A stretch of DNA of 43,612 nt. Source: Mariniblastus sp. GTDB taxonomy: Bacteria; Planctomycetota; Planctomycetia; Pirellulales; Pirellulaceae. Below the pieces are notes generated by a model. The model worked only from the letters and a program-made list of their open reading frames with translations. It made no database searches and was not told the origin of the DNA. This document shows, piece by piece, positions 24,956-35,064 of the stretch (positions are counted from its first letter, which is position 1; the number at the start of each line of letters is the position of its first letter). The DNA lies in NCBI GenBank assembly GCA_028823415.1, contig JAPKBL010000031.1, positions 1-43,612 of the forward strand. The letters run 5' to 3'. A program made the position numbers and the translations under genes.

Positions 24956-26029
24956 ATGCCAATACTTGAAGCAGAAGGCTTGGTAAAAATTTATGGCCGT
25001 CGCCGAGTGGTCGATGGTGTCTCGTTGCACGTCGATCCCGGAGAAATTGTCGGACTCTTAGGCCCCAATGGTGCCGGAAAAACGACCTCATTTAAAATGA
25101 TGTGCGGCTTGGCTCGACCCGACCGCGGCAAAGTGTTCCTTCAAGATACTGACGTCACCGAGTGGCCACTTCATGAGAGAAGTCGAAGTGGCGGAATGGG
25201 TTATCTTCCGCAGCAGGCCAGCGTCTTCGGGAGGCTCTCCGTTGAGAAGAACTTAAAAGGTGTAATGCAGTTGCTCGGATTCAGCCGAAAGCAACAAAAG
25301 TCCCGCACCGACGAACTTCTGGATCAATTCAAGATCGGGCACATCCGTAAAACCCGCGCCGGAAAGCTATCCGGTGGTGAGCGTCGAAGACTCGAAATTG
25401 CCCGATGCCTAGTTTCCGAACCGGAAATCATAATGCTCGATGAACCCTTCGCCGGAATTGATCCGGTAACCGTTCAGAGCATTCAAAACATTATCAAAAC
25501 ACTCGCTTCAGACGGTATTGCAGTCTTGATTACCGACCATGCCGCTCGCGAAATCTTACAGATTACCGATCGCACCTATGTCGTTAGTGAAGGGCAGGTT
25601 TTGTGTAGCGGAACTCAGGAACAAATTCTTTCCAATGAAGATGTGCGAGAAAAATATATTGGCGACATGAAGATCCAATCAACTCAAAGCACCGATTCAG
25701 AAACCGCACCGCAAACTCCTGCGAATGGCACTCAGGACAATAACGATCGACCGAGAGTTTCAGAACCGACAATCAAACGTAGTGTGAATTTACAGTCGAA
25801 TCATCACCATGCCGGTCAAAATAATCAGCCCAAACACCTGAAACATAACCGCGAAAAACAGGGACTTGATGCTGCCGAGCAAGAAGTCATTGCGGCCCTT
25901 AATGCGGCGGGCCGAGACGCAACCAATGGGAACGAGCAAGTCTCCAGCAGGCCGAAGATTGTATTCGCCGAGGCACAGAAACCAATCAAAAAAACGAGAC
26001 CTTATTTCAAGTCGAGCGATCTCGATTAG
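24956..26029 (+). CDS. lptB: LPS-export ABC transporter ATPase LptB, with long C-terminal extension
   Basis: LptB is the ATPase of the LptBFG complex, which extracts LPS from the inner membrane. The first 240 residues are a canonical LptB: 'GPNGAGKTT' (36-44), Q-loop region 'YLPQQASVFG', 'LSGGERRRLE' (138-147), Walker B 'IIMLDEP' (158-164) and H195 in 'TDHA'. LptB-specific features are the 'LLGPNGAGKTT' and 'RLSVEKNL' context. Residues 241-357 are an extra, polar, Gln/Asn/Pro/Lys-rich tail without predicted structure. No lptF/lptG/lptA/lptC is adjacent. The start is fixed by a strong ribosome-binding site. The ATPase identity is firm; the tail's role is unknown. Confidence 0.93.
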   Translation: MPILEAEGLVKIYGRRRVVDGVSLHVDPGEIVGLLGPNGAGKTTSFKMMCGLARPDRGKVFLQDTDVTEWPLHERSRSGGMGYLPQQASVFGRLSVEKNLKGVMQLLGFSRKQQKSRTDELLDQFKIGHIRKTRAGKLSGGERRRLEIARCLVSEPEIIMLDEPFAGIDPVTVQSIQNIIKTLASDGIAVLITDHAAREILQITDRTYVVSEGQVLCSGTQEQILSNEDVREKYIGDMKIQSTQSTDSETAPQTPANGTQDNNDRPRVSEPTIKRSVNLQSNHHHAGQNNQPKHLKHNREKQGLDAAEQEVIAALNAAGRDATNGNEQVSSRPKIVFAEAQKPIKKTRPYFKSSDLD

Positions 26030-26056
26030 TGGTTTCTCAAGCTATTCCACCTCAAT

Positions 26057-27184
26057 TCAATCAGCTTTTGAAAGTTTTACCGTCTCTGATTTCAGTTGGC
26101 CGCAGGCGGCCAGGATATCTCTTCCACGAGGTTTCCGAATCGGGGCAGGCAGCCCTTTGGAATGGAGGTAGTTCGCAAACTTTTCTATCGTTTTCCAATC
26201 AGAACATTCGTATCGGGTCCCCGGCCAGGGGTTAAATGGAATCAGATTAATTTTTGCCGGAATACCCTCCAACAGCTCCACTAATTCACGACCGTCTCGC
26301 AAACTATCATTTATACCTTTGAGCATCACATACTCAAAGGTAATCCGACGCGCATTGGATAGTCCTGGGTAATCGCGACATGCTGCAATGAGTTTTTCAA
26401 GCGGATATTTACCGTTAATTGGAACCAGCTCATCGCGCAATTCGTCACGTGTGGCATGCAGTGAAATCGCCAACATGACTCTAATTTCCTCACCGGTTCT
26501 ATAAATTCCGGGAACAACCCCGGAGGTCGATAGGGTAATTCGTCGTCGAGAAAAACAAAGGCCGTCACCATCCAACGCAATCAGCAGGGCGCTCTTTACG
26601 TTCTCGAAGTTAAACAGCGGCTCCCCCATCCCCATCATGACGATGTTGGATATTTTACGCCCTTCCAACGGCGCAATCATTCCGGGTACCGGTTCCATCC
26701 CGACAAAATCCGAGAGTCGATGCCGGGCCAACATGATTTGGCCCAGAATCTCATCCGCCTGGAGATTACGAACCATCTTTTGAGTGCCCGTATGGCAAAA
26801 CGTACACGTCAAAGTACAGCCGACCTGACTCGAGACACATAAAGTACCGCGGTCTGCTTCGGGGATGTATACCGTCTCAATTTCAACCGGAGCACCGGCC
26901 CCTCGCGGTTGAAAACGCAACAGCCATTTCCGCGTGCCATCTTTCGAAACCTGCTCTTCTACAATCTCTGGATGAGTGATTGAATAGAACTGGTCTAGTT
27001 TTGACCTGAGATCTTTGCCGAGGTTGAGCATTTCGTCAAAATCGCTCACGCCACGGACATATAGCCAATGCCAAATTTGATTGACGCGCATCTTCGCTTG
27101 ATTTTCAGAGACACCGATCGCCTGAAGCTCTTCTTTAAGCTGGTCACGACTCAAGCCAATCAACAGTTTTTTTTGATCTTCCAT
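26057..27184 (-). CDS. rlmN: Dual-specificity 23S/tRNA adenosine C2 methyltransferase RlmN
   Basis: RlmN is a radical-SAM enzyme that methylates C2 of A2503 in 23S rRNA and A37 of some tRNAs. The 375-residue size is normal. The cluster motif C123-x3-C127-x2-C130 is in '[12 protein letters not shown]', and the two extra Cys used for methyl transfer are recognisable as C116 ('TLCVSS') and C361 ('LAACGQ'). '[13 protein letters not shown]' and '[10 protein letters not shown]' are typical. An N-terminal helical RNA-binding part precedes the barrel. It is convergent with lptB, 27 bases apart. Certain identification. Confidence 0.97.
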   Translation of the reverse strand: MEDQKKLLIGLSRDQLKEELQAIGVSENQAKMRVNQIWHWLYVRGVSDFDEMLNLGKDLRSKLDQFYSITHPEIVEEQVSKDGTRKWLLRFQPRGAGAPVEIETVYIPEADRGTLCVSSQVGCTLTCTFCHTGTQKMVRNLQADEILGQIMLARHRLSDFVGMEPVPGMIAPLEGRKISNIVMMGMGEPLFNFENVKSALLIALDGDGLCFSRRRITLSTSGVVPGIYRTGEEIRVMLAISLHATRDELRDELVPINGKYPLEKLIAACRDYPGLSNARRITFEYVMLKGINDSLRDGRELVELLEGIPAKINLIPFNPWPGTRYECSDWKTIEKFANYLHSKGLPAPIRKPRGRDILAACGQLKSETVKLSKAD

Positions 27185-27328
27185 TTCCCATCAATCAGTT
27201 ATTGAGACATTCAGACCGTGTCTTGCGAACACGATTTTCTTTGCTTGAATTAGACAAACCCACCTCGCGAGCCCGCCCTTCAATCGTAAATCATCAGCTT
27301 AAACGAACCGAAAACTCCGGCCACTCGG

Positions 27329-28405
27329 TTACTTTTCCAGCAGATTGTAGTCAGCTGGTTTCTTCCCTTTTTCAAATGATCCAAATCCAAACGCCGTTGG
27401 TTTGTATTCATCAACATAAGTTACATCCGACTTTGCAGGAATATCTTTTTCCATTCCCAGGCACCAAAAACTCGCATTGACGACCAAACGGCGAAGTCCT
27501 TCACTTTCAAAATCGGTGGACGCGCCCATTGTCGTACAAAATATTCTCGATTTGGCACCGGATTCACTTGGATGTGACTGCACCCAGGCAATTGGCATCA
27601 TCGGGTTGTTTTTTGGCCCGTCTACAGGTTTTGCATCGGGAGTCATTCCCGCGAGGACAGCTCCATCTAAAAGAACAGTAGCCGTTTTTGGCAAATTCCT
27701 GATTCCATAGACATCCGATGGCCCCCAAACGTCAGTCACTCCCTTAAGAATGGGATTGGACTTGTTTGCCTCGACAATCACCCCCCGGCAACTCTCAGAT
27801 TTATGCCGGCCGTGATGGTTGATCCACGTATCCCCAAGAATTTGTTGGCCAAACCCGCCCTTCCACTCCTTCGAATTGAACCCGTATTGCTTGTACGAAC
27901 TTTTTGAATCGCCGCCAAAATTAAAAGCATGTGTCGACGTACGCGTTCCAATGATCGGCTTCCCCGCTTCCACATAATCAACAAAATGTTTCATTTGCTC
28001 ATCTGGGAGATTGCGAAACCTGAGTCCCAGTACCAGTAAATCCGCCGAGTCAATCATTTCCATTCCAGGAATATTCTTTTGATAGGACGGTACGATCTCA
28101 CCTGACTTAGGGTCGATCGGAAAAAGAACCGTACACTTGAACCCAAAACGGGCAGCCAATATTTTTCCCAGCATCGGCATCGCCTGTTCGCTTCGATACT
28201 CATCATCGCCCGCGATCAACACAATATGCTTGCCGTTTCCCGGCCCTTTGAAACCGTCGTACTGACACCACAACTGCTCCGGTGCGGAATCCTCGCGATT
28301 GAATCCATTTTCCATCGCCTCAATGGGCGACTGACCCGCCAACGCCACAAAACACATTAAGGTCAATGCAAAAATTCCCGTTGCTCGTCTAAAAAGATAG
28401 TTCAT
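27329..28405 (-). CDS. Exported ThuA-like protein
   Basis: A 358-residue protein with a signal peptide (about 1-30, ending after ALAGQS/IEA). The body resembles ThuA/trehalose-utilisation-like domains of the glutamine-amidotransferase-like fold: 'HIVLIAGDDEYRSEQAMPML' at the start, then 'DLLVLGLRFRNLPDEQMKHF' and 'PIIGTRTSTHAF'. The nucleophile Cys of true amidotransferases is not seen at the elbow, as usual for ThuA-like proteins. Its ATG (28405) overlaps the sulfatase stop by 4 bases (ATGA), so the pair is translationally coupled. Such pairs probably act on sulfated carbohydrate in the periplasm; the exact role is unknown. Confidence 0.75.
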   Translation of the reverse strand: MNYLFRRATGIFALTLMCFVALAGQSPIEAMENGFNREDSAPEQLWCQYDGFKGPGNGKHIVLIAGDDEYRSEQAMPMLGKILAARFGFKCTVLFPIDPKSGEIVPSYQKNIPGMEMIDSADLLVLGLRFRNLPDEQMKHFVDYVEAGKPIIGTRTSTHAFNFGGDSKSSYKQYGFNSKEWKGGFGQQILGDTWINHHGRHKSESCRGVIVEANKSNPILKGVTDVWGPSDVYGIRNLPKTATVLLDGAVLAGMTPDAKPVDGPKNNPMMPIAWVQSHPSESGAKSRIFCTTMGASTDFESEGLRRLVVNASFWCLGMEKDIPAKSDVTYVDEYKPTAFGFGSFEKGKKPADYNLLEK

Positions 28406-29979
28406 TTTCCGTCCTTATTTGGCCCTTGATTGAAATCTGGTATTTGAGCGCTGCCTAAAATGAACGCCAGTTCCTGCTCTAATTGCCGAGCTTTATCCGG
28501 GTTCGCTTTCAATTGATCACGCTGCTCTCCGGGATCACTCGAAAGATTGTACAACTGAAATGGTCGCTGAAATGGTTTTCCCTTGGGAAGCTCACGACCA
28601 CCGGAGCCGTTTCCCAGGATTAATTTCCAGCTTCCCTCACGCACCGAAAAAATTCCTGCGGCTGAGTGATGAATAACAGCCCTTTCACGATGATACACTC
28701 GATCCGGCAATGCAAGCGCAGACGGCAAAAAAGAAAAACTATCTTCCGAATGACTTGAGTCAACAGCAACGTCAACCGCCTCGCAAACCGTGGCCAGGAT
28801 ATCGGTAAGACAAACAACGCTAGTATTCTTGACGCCCGAATTAATTTTCCCCGGCCACCGAGCAAAGAATGGAACCCGGTGTCCCGCTTCGTAGATATCG
28901 GCCTTCGTCCCGCGAAAAACACCATTGGCCCGATGGTTGCCTGGAGCATAGGCCTGAATGGTTTCATCATCCACGTGATCCACAACGGAGGCTTTCTCCG
29001 GCAGTCGCTTCATGAAAGATCCGTTATCACTGGTGACCAACAGGAGCGTGTTGTCTGCGACGCCAGCTTGATCCAACGCGGTAACGATTCCTCCCACTGT
29101 CCAATCTACCTGAGCCACAAAATCTCCGTAGGGACCGAGCTCTGTTTTTCCTCGAAATTTTTCCATCGGAATGACGGGCTTATGGGGAGCGGGCATTGGA
29201 AAATAGAGAAAAAATGGTTTTCCTTCACGAGCACTCTCCCGAATAAAGCAATCAGCCTTATTCAATAAATGACTTAAGCTGGCCTCGTGATCAAAATCTT
29301 CACTGATCTGGCCTCGACGCAAATATTGAGGGAATCCACGCTTCTCAATCACTTGCTCCGGTAACGCCGTGACACTTCCATTTTCCAAATAAACATAGGG
29401 ACTCATGTCCAACGAAGCAGGGATGATATACGAGTAACCAAATCCATGTTCACGTGGACCGTCATCGACCGGTTGCTTAAAATCCACCCACGCATCTTTA
29501 CCATTATCAATAAAGTGGCGAGCGTTTTGAGGACGCTCCGTTTTACTTTGCCATCCTAATCCGAGATGCCACTTGCCAATGCAGGCGGTCGCATACCCTG
29601 CCGAGTTGAGCAGGGACGCCAGCGTGGGTTGAGTCTTCTCGATGAGAGGCTCAGAGTAACCATTTAAAACCCCTTTTTTCAAACGAGTTCGCCAGGCATA
29701 CCTGCCACACAACAATCCGTATCGTGTTGGCGTACAAACGCTCGAACCGGAGTGTGCGTCCGTGAATGTCATCCCTTCGCGGGCCAAGCGGTTGAAGGCT
29801 GGCGTGGGAATCCCAGAGACGGAATTGTTCGGCTGAACGTCGCCAAAACCCAAATCGTCGGCGAGCACAAGTACAACATTTGGACGTTGCTGCGCCGCGA
29901 CAAATTCAGCGGTTACCGCAGACCCTTGAAAACACAATAACATTGTCGCGCCCAGCAACAGCTTGAAATACTCTCTCAT
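28402..29979 (-). CDS. Exported type I (formylglycine) sulfatase
   Basis: A 525-residue arylsulfatase-family hydrolase removing sulfate from a sulfated compound, probably an algal polysaccharide. It has a signal peptide (about 1-30), the metal-binding 'LADDLG' (D41/D42), and the modification motif C82-T-P-T-R, in which the Cys becomes formylglycine. The metal-ligand 'TSDNGSF' and a C-terminal subdomain follow. The frame opens upstream to 30063, but the ATG at 29979 with GAGGG (29991-29987) at 7 bases starts the signal peptide directly. It is coupled by ATGA to the ThuA-like gene and 94 bases after apt on the same strand. A formylglycine-generating enzyme is not in the window. Confidence 0.95.
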   Translation of the reverse strand: MREYFKLLLGATMLLCFQGSAVTAEFVAAQQRPNVVLVLADDLGFGDVQPNNSVSGIPTPAFNRLAREGMTFTDAHSGSSVCTPTRYGLLCGRYAWRTRLKKGVLNGYSEPLIEKTQPTLASLLNSAGYATACIGKWHLGLGWQSKTERPQNARHFIDNGKDAWVDFKQPVDDGPREHGFGYSYIIPASLDMSPYVYLENGSVTALPEQVIEKRGFPQYLRRGQISEDFDHEASLSHLLNKADCFIRESAREGKPFFLYFPMPAPHKPVIPMEKFRGKTELGPYGDFVAQVDWTVGGIVTALDQAGVADNTLLLVTSDNGSFMKRLPEKASVVDHVDDETIQAYAPGNHRANGVFRGTKADIYEAGHRVPFFARWPGKINSGVKNTSVVCLTDILATVCEAVDVAVDSSHSEDSFSFLPSALALPDRVYHRERAVIHHSAAGIFSVREGSWKLILGNGSGGRELPKGKPFQRPFQLYNLSSDPGEQRDQLKANPDKARQLEQELAFILGSAQIPDFNQGPNKDGK

Positions 29980-30073
29980 CAAGGAACCCTCATTTTCGCC
30001 AAAAATTAGCCGATCAAAAACTATTTGCGATAATGCAGTTCGCCCCATCCAAGCGAGCAGCAACTCTCAGCGA

Positions 30074-30610
30074 CTAGTTGACGTCGATCAAACTAAAGAC
30101 CGGATACTTGTCCAATTTTTTGAGTCCCTCAAGAAATTGAAGGTGAATCAAGAAGGCACATCCAGCCACCTTCCCTCCACAAGATTCGATCATCTCACAG
30201 CATGCCTGAACTGTCCCGCCAGTTGCCAATAAGTCATCGATCACCAAGACATTTTGCCCTTCCTGAATGCCATCGACGTGCATTTCAAGGGTGTCCGATC
30301 CATATTCGAGATCATAGCTGTAACTGTACTTTTTAAAGGGCAGCTTTCCGGGCTTTCTAATCGGCACCATGCCGACGCCAAGCCGCATCGCGAGAGGCAC
30401 TGCAAACAGAAATCCACGCGCCTCAGCGGCCGCAATCACATCTATCTTTTCCCCTTGATACTGATCCACAAATTGATCAATGCACTCGGTAAGGGCGGCA
30501 TGACTCCCAAGCAATGGAGTAATGTCCTTAAACGTAATCCCAGGTTTGGGGAAATCAGGAACATCGCGGATAAAGTCAACTAGGTTGATCGAACTTGAGG
30601 TTTGCGTCAT
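30074..30610 (-). CDS. apt: Adenine phosphoribosyltransferase
   Basis: Apt forms AMP from adenine and PRPP in purine salvage. The 178-residue length is typical. The N terminus 'IRDVPDFPKPGITFKDITPL' is diagnostic, followed by 'AAEARGFLFA', 'VPIRKPGKLPF' and the PRPP loop 'VLVIDDLLATGGT' (121-133). It is the first gene of a same-strand group with the sulfatase, but has no functional link with it. The ATG at 30610 starts right before the conserved region. Confidence 0.97.
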   Translation of the reverse strand: MTQTSSSINLVDFIRDVPDFPKPGITFKDITPLLGSHAALTECIDQFVDQYQGEKIDVIAAAEARGFLFAVPLAMRLGVGMVPIRKPGKLPFKKYSYSYDLEYGSDTLEMHVDGIQEGQNVLVIDDLLATGGTVQACCEMIESCGGKVAGCAFLIHLQFLEGLKKLDKYPVFSLIDVN

Positions 30611-30728
30611 CTGGCTCTCATCTAATTCTTGTGTGCTAAAACTAAACGGTCTTCGTAATATCGGCGTTCTTTTCAGAGACAGAATAAGTATATCCCCAAA
30701 ACCAAAATGGCACTACCACTTGATATGC

Positions 30729-30745
30729 GGGGGGTTCTTTCCCCC
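30729..30745. other. GC-rich hairpin in the apt/DUF454 divergent gap
   Basis: Six G (30729-30734), a ttcttt loop and five C (30741-30745) form a short stable hairpin. It lies in the 291-base divergent region between apt and the DUF454 gene; no T-run follows on either strand. The rest of the gap shows nothing else I can support. Confidence 0.35.
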
Positions 30746-30901
30746 AATTCTACTGAGGAACCCAAAGTTTCAGTGAACCGAAATCGAATTTTAAAGCCGG
30801 TAGTCTATTTTAAAATCCGCACCCGATTCCCACCTCACGTAGCCTAAAAAGTTAATCAAAGGTAGGATAAACTTCGGTAAGCAGATACTTGGAACTCCAT
30901 C

Positions 30902-31327
30902 TTGGCCAACTCAAAATTTAAACGATATATCCATGCCACTATTGGATTTCTATTCGTCATCGTGGCCGCCGTTGGCGCCGTGCTGCCCGGAATCCCCACA
31001 GTCGGCCCGTTAATGCTGGCCTCTTTTTTCCTTTTGAAGAGTTCTCCGGCGCTAGAAAAACGACTGGTTCGTAATCGCTTTTTCGCAAAATACCTAGCCT
31101 ATATCGATGGCACCACACCGATGACCAATCGGATGCGTATTTCATCCATTTTGATGATGTGGTTGAGTATTTCCATCAGTGCGGTCATCTCGATGGCAAC
31201 TGGCGATATCAAGTTTTGGCTGATCGGAATTCTAGTGACCGCAGGACTGATCGGAACCATTTTCATCTGGCGTTACCGGAGAGTATCCGCACGCGACCTC
31301 GGCACTACGCGGAATGATACCGATTAG
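30902..31327 (+). CDS. DUF454 (YbaN-type) inner-membrane protein
   Basis: A 141-residue integral membrane protein with the family features: a first helix 'ATIGFLFVIVAAVGAVLPGI' with the V-L-P-x-I-P-T motif and 'GPLMLASFFLLKSSP', a soluble 'KRLVRNRFFAKYLAYIDGTTPM' segment, and two further helices (about 80-122). E. coli YbaN belongs to this family; function unknown. The start codon is TTG at 30902 with only a weak GGA upstream, and no in-frame ATG lies before the first helix. It is convergent with smc. Confidence 0.85.
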   Translation: MANSKFKRYIHATIGFLFVIVAAVGAVLPGIPTVGPLMLASFFLLKSSPALEKRLVRNRFFAKYLAYIDGTTPMTNRMRISSILMMWLSISISAVISMATGDIKFWLIGILVTAGLIGTIFIWRYRRVSARDLGTTRNDTD

Positions 31328-31352
31328 ATTCTAGAAAACTGGATTTGAAGTA

Positions 31353-31376
31353 AGGATTGATGCAACCGTTAATCCT
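31353..31376. terminator. Hairpin between convergent DUF454 gene and smc
   Basis: AGGATT (31353-31358) and AATCCT (31371-31376) form a 6-bp stem with a 12-base loop in the 67-base gap between convergent genes. AT-rich and without a T-run, so weak evidence. Confidence 0.3.
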
Positions 31377-31394
31377 GCGGGCGATTTCAGCAGA

Positions 31395-34300
31395 CTAGGC
31401 CGCGTCTCCCTCGGTTCGCAGGAGAGCTTCATCGGAAATGTGCCCGTCCTCACTCACATCCTCGAACCGAACGCTAACCCGTTTGGAGACACCCGATTCC
31501 TGCATCGTGATACCGTATAGCGTCGTCGCTGCAGTCATCGTCTTTTTCGAATGGGTCACAATCACGAATTTTGTCCATCCGAGAAAACTCTTCAAGACAT
31601 CCACGAAGCGCCCGATGTTTGCCTCGTCAAACGGAGCATCAACTTCATCGAGGACACAAAAAGGACTCGGACGGAATTGAAAAATCGCCATCAACAACGA
31701 AACCGCGGTCAATGCCTTCTCGCCACCACTGAGAAGTGAATTACTAAACTCTGGCTTGCCCGGCGGAGTGGCTATAATCTCAACTCCAGCTTCTAACGGA
31801 TCGACGCCAGCCTCCAAAATGATATCTGCCTTGCCACCGCCGAAGGTTTGCCTAAATAGCTTTTGAAAGTTCAAGCGGATTGCCTCAAGCGTCTCAACGA
31901 ATAACTTACGACTATCATTATCGATGCGAACGATAATTTTTTCCAACGTCTCCTTGGCTTTGACTAAATCCTGATATTGCTCGTCCATTGCCAAGTAACG
32001 GCCCTCTAACTCCTCTAGCTCTTGGAGGGCATCGAGATTTACCGAACCGATCGAGCCGATTTTTTTTCGCAGCTGACTGATTTCAGAATCAACCTCATCG
32101 CGTTGTTCCTGTTCCTCATCCGAAGGAGATTCTTGTAGAATGGCGAGATCAATCCCATAGTCATCCAGCATTCGCTCTGCCAACTGCGATCGCTGCATTC
32201 CGATTTGTTCAATCCGCATTTTTGCCGAATGAATCCCCTCTTCAGTCGATCGTAAGAGATCCCGATCCGCATTCAACTCAGTGGACATTTCGCGACGGGT
32301 CGTATCTACCGATAGTCGATCCTGCGTAAACTGTGTCAACAGATCCGCAAGTTCATTTTTTCTACCGGCCAACAGAGCAATCTCTGCATTGGATTGTTCA
32401 ATCTCTTCTTTCGCAGCGACAGTCGCCGTTTCATCACCCACTCGCTGTAATTCAAACTGCGAATCAACTTTCTGCAATTCCTCATATTCTTGCCGGATAT
32501 GATTTACCCGCGACTGAGCACCTGACATGACCTGCTCAGCCTTCGCAAGCTTTACTTTCGCCGATGTCAGCTGTTGCTCGACTTCTGTTCGTCTCTCAGC
32601 GGAAGTAGCCGATTCAGCTTCGTCGCTATAAATCGCGTTCTGCAACCGTTTAATTTCCGACTCGCTCTCAAGCAAAGCCGTCCGATCGCCGGTTAATTTT
32701 TCATCGACCGCACTCAACTTTCCGTCGTGCTGGGCGAACTCTTGATTCGCAGTCCCCAATTGCGACTCGGTCTGCTGAATCTGCCTTTCAGCAGCCTTCG
32801 CTTGATTCTTTTGATCCGACAATCGCGCCGAAAGGTCGCTGTTGGTATCGATTTGCGCTTGAACACACGCCTGAGCGTTGGCCTCTTTTACGACGAGTTC
32901 CTGAACCTGCTCCCGACATAAACCAATTTGCTCTTCAAGGCGAATCAACTCACGCTTGAGAGCGCGAAGTTCACTGCGACGCGAGACTAATCCGGAGGTA
33001 ATCGATTTGGGTCCCACCACGAGGGCTCCATCGGCTTCGACAATTTCTCCATCGAGAGTCACAAATCGAACTTTTTCGGCATTGGCGTACTTACCGTGCA
33101 ATTCGAGTGCGTCGGCAAGTGTTTTGACAACCCAAGTGCCTCCTAACAATTGCCGAATAAAGGGTACGTACGGTGGTTCGACTTGAACCAATCGATCGGC
33201 GCGGCCGATGACCCCCGGTGCGCCATTCAAGTTGACATTGGGATCTGTCCCAAAAGTCGGCGGGGAGTCGAGCTGAATCAAGCCGACCCGACCGTTGAGC
33301 TTGAGTTTCTCCGCCGCAATCTCATTGGTTAGATTCAGGCCGTCGACGACCACAAATTGCGCCAACTCACCTAGCGCGACATCAACAATCGCAGCGTGCT
33401 GAACATTTACCGAAACCAAATCAGCAACCAAGCCGATCACGTCGCCCATCGGACCCGCAGGATTCAATTTAGCCTCCTGCAACAACTCCTTGGCTCCCGC
33501 GTTAATCCCTTCGAGACTCTTCTCCAATTCCTCAATCACCTCAGCTCGTTGAGCGAGACCGGATTGCTGGTTGGTAAGATCCGACATTCGCTCGCGCCGT
33601 CCCGCGAGCTCAGACTTAAGATGATCGTACTCTTTGCGAGCGATGGCTAACGCCGAGTCATTGGATTCGGCCTCCTCTTGCAATCGGTTTCGCTCCGAAG
33701 TGAATCCTTCCCAGGCTTCCCGGTGGACATTTAATGAAGATTCGAGTTCCTGAATTAACTTGGCAGTCTTGGACTTGGACTCTCGCAGTGTTTCGACCTG
33801 GGCTTCTGCAGCACTGACGGCCCGTCCCACACGCGTAGCCAATTCTGCTAACTCAGCAATCTTCGTCCGTTTTCCTTCATTGCCTGTCCGAAAAAGTCTT
33901 ATTTTTTCATCCAGCTCACCGATCTCAGTTTCGCGTTCGGCAAGTCCTTCGGAGGCGCCTTGGAAATTGGTGCTTGCTAATTGCGCCTCCGCTTCAATCG
34001 CTTGAATGCGATTCTGAAATTCCTGAGCACGTTGATTAGACCGCTCCAGTTGTTCGCGCAGTTGCGATTCACGAGCGTTAAGATCCTCAAGCCTGGCTTG
34101 GTTTAAGGTAAGATGCGATTCGACCTGAGCTAGATTCTCCCTAACCTGCGTTGCCGTTTCCTGATGCTGGGTCAAGCCGTTTGAGATCTCATCAAGGCGA
34201 TCTTCGATTGCCTTCGTTTCAGCCTTCTTTGACTCGATACTCTCATTGAGTTCTTTCGCCCGTTGCGAATCGGTTGAATACTCGAGCTCAATATTCGTGA

Positions 34301-35027
34301 GCTTCTCTGAAAAAGTCCGGTAGTCTTTTAGCCCGACAAAGGTCCGCAACTGCTGCAGACGATCAGAGTATTCTTTATAGCGAGCCGCCTTAGAAGCCTG
34401 AGACTTCACACTCCGGTAACGGCTTCCGACCTCGTCCACGATATCAGCCAAACGCACAAGATTAGCTTCTACTCTCGCGAGACGTCGCTGGGCGTCAACT
34501 TTCTTGGCCTTAAAACGACTGATCCCCGCAGCCTCTTCAAAAATCGCGCGGCGATCTTTCGCATTGGTCGAAAGCATTCTCTCGACCTTGCCCTGCTCAA
34601 TTAAGCTATAAGCATCCGTGCCCACGCCCGTCCCGCGGAACAACTCGCGAATATCCTTAAGCCGGCTCGTCTCGCCGTTAATCAGATATTCAGATTCTCC
34701 GCTGCGGTAAACCCGTCGACTAACGTGTACTTCATCCGCGTCGTAAGCGAACCGCTGATCAGAATTATCAAGAACAATCGTGGCGGTCGCTGAATTCGAT
34801 GGACGGCGCGAATTCGCACCCGTGGAGCCCTTGAAGATGACATCCGACATGTCCTTACCGCGCAGACTTTTCGCACTTTGCTCACCAAGCACCCATTTGA
34901 TCGCGTCGACAATATTCGACTTCCCTGAACCATTGGGACCCACGACAACCGTGATCCCTGGTGGAAATTCAAATCGGGTTTTGTCAGCAAAGCTTTTGAA
35001 CCCATTGAGTTCAAGCGCCTTTAGCAT
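31395..35027 (-). CDS. smc: Chromosome segregation/condensin ATPase SMC
   Basis: SMC homodimers with ScpA and ScpB organise the nucleoid. The 1210-residue product has the full architecture: Walker A 'GPNGSGKSN' at about 30-38 after '[11 protein letters not shown]', a coiled coil (about 170-510), a hinge (about 520-680 with '[13 protein letters not shown]' and '[20 protein letters not shown]'), a returning coiled coil (about 680-1030), then the signature '[19 protein letters not shown]' and Walker B '[17 protein letters not shown]'. The ATG at 35027 fits the conserved N terminus. It follows the FlgI-like/HEAT gene by 37 bases on the same strand, so they are probably co-transcribed; scpA/scpB are absent here. 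Confidence 0.97.
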   Translation of the reverse strand: MLKALELNGFKSFADKTRFEFPPGITVVVGPNGSGKSNIVDAIKWVLGEQSAKSLRGKDMSDVIFKGSTGANSRRPSNSATATIVLDNSDQRFAYDADEVHVSRRVYRSGESEYLINGETSRLKDIRELFRGTGVGTDAYSLIEQGKVERMLSTNAKDRRAIFEEAAGISRFKAKKVDAQRRLARVEANLVRLADIVDEVGSRYRSVKSQASKAARYKEYSDRLQQLRTFVGLKDYRTFSEKLTNIELEYSTDSQRAKELNESIESKKAETKAIEDRLDEISNGLTQHQETATQVRENLAQVESHLTLNQARLEDLNARESQLREQLERSNQRAQEFQNRIQAIEAEAQLASTNFQGASEGLAERETEIGELDEKIRLFRTGNEGKRTKIAELAELATRVGRAVSAAEAQVETLRESKSKTAKLIQELESSLNVHREAWEGFTSERNRLQEEAESNDSALAIARKEYDHLKSELAGRRERMSDLTNQQSGLAQRAEVIEELEKSLEGINAGAKELLQEAKLNPAGPMGDVIGLVADLVSVNVQHAAIVDVALGELAQFVVVDGLNLTNEIAAEKLKLNGRVGLIQLDSPPTFGTDPNVNLNGAPGVIGRADRLVQVEPPYVPFIRQLLGGTWVVKTLADALELHGKYANAEKVRFVTLDGEIVEADGALVVGPKSITSGLVSRRSELRALKRELIRLEEQIGLCREQVQELVVKEANAQACVQAQIDTNSDLSARLSDQKNQAKAAERQIQQTESQLGTANQEFAQHDGKLSAVDEKLTGDRTALLESESEIKRLQNAIYSDEAESATSAERRTEVEQQLTSAKVKLAKAEQVMSGAQSRVNHIRQEYEELQKVDSQFELQRVGDETATVAAKEEIEQSNAEIALLAGRKNELADLLTQFTQDRLSVDTTRREMSTELNADRDLLRSTEEGIHSAKMRIEQIGMQRSQLAERMLDDYGIDLAILQESPSDEEQEQRDEVDSEISQLRKKIGSIGSVNLDALQELEELEGRYLAMDEQYQDLVKAKETLEKIIVRIDNDSRKLFVETLEAIRLNFQKLFRQTFGGGKADIILEAGVDPLEAGVEIIATPPGKPEFSNSLLSGGEKALTAVSLLMAIFQFRPSPFCVLDEVDAPFDEANIGRFVDVLKSFLGWTKFVIVTHSKKTMTAATTLYGITMQESGVSKRVSVRFEDVSEDGHISDEALLRTEGDAA

Positions 35028-35064
35028 GCGTTGATACCGTTTTGATTAAAAGGCTGTGAGTTTA

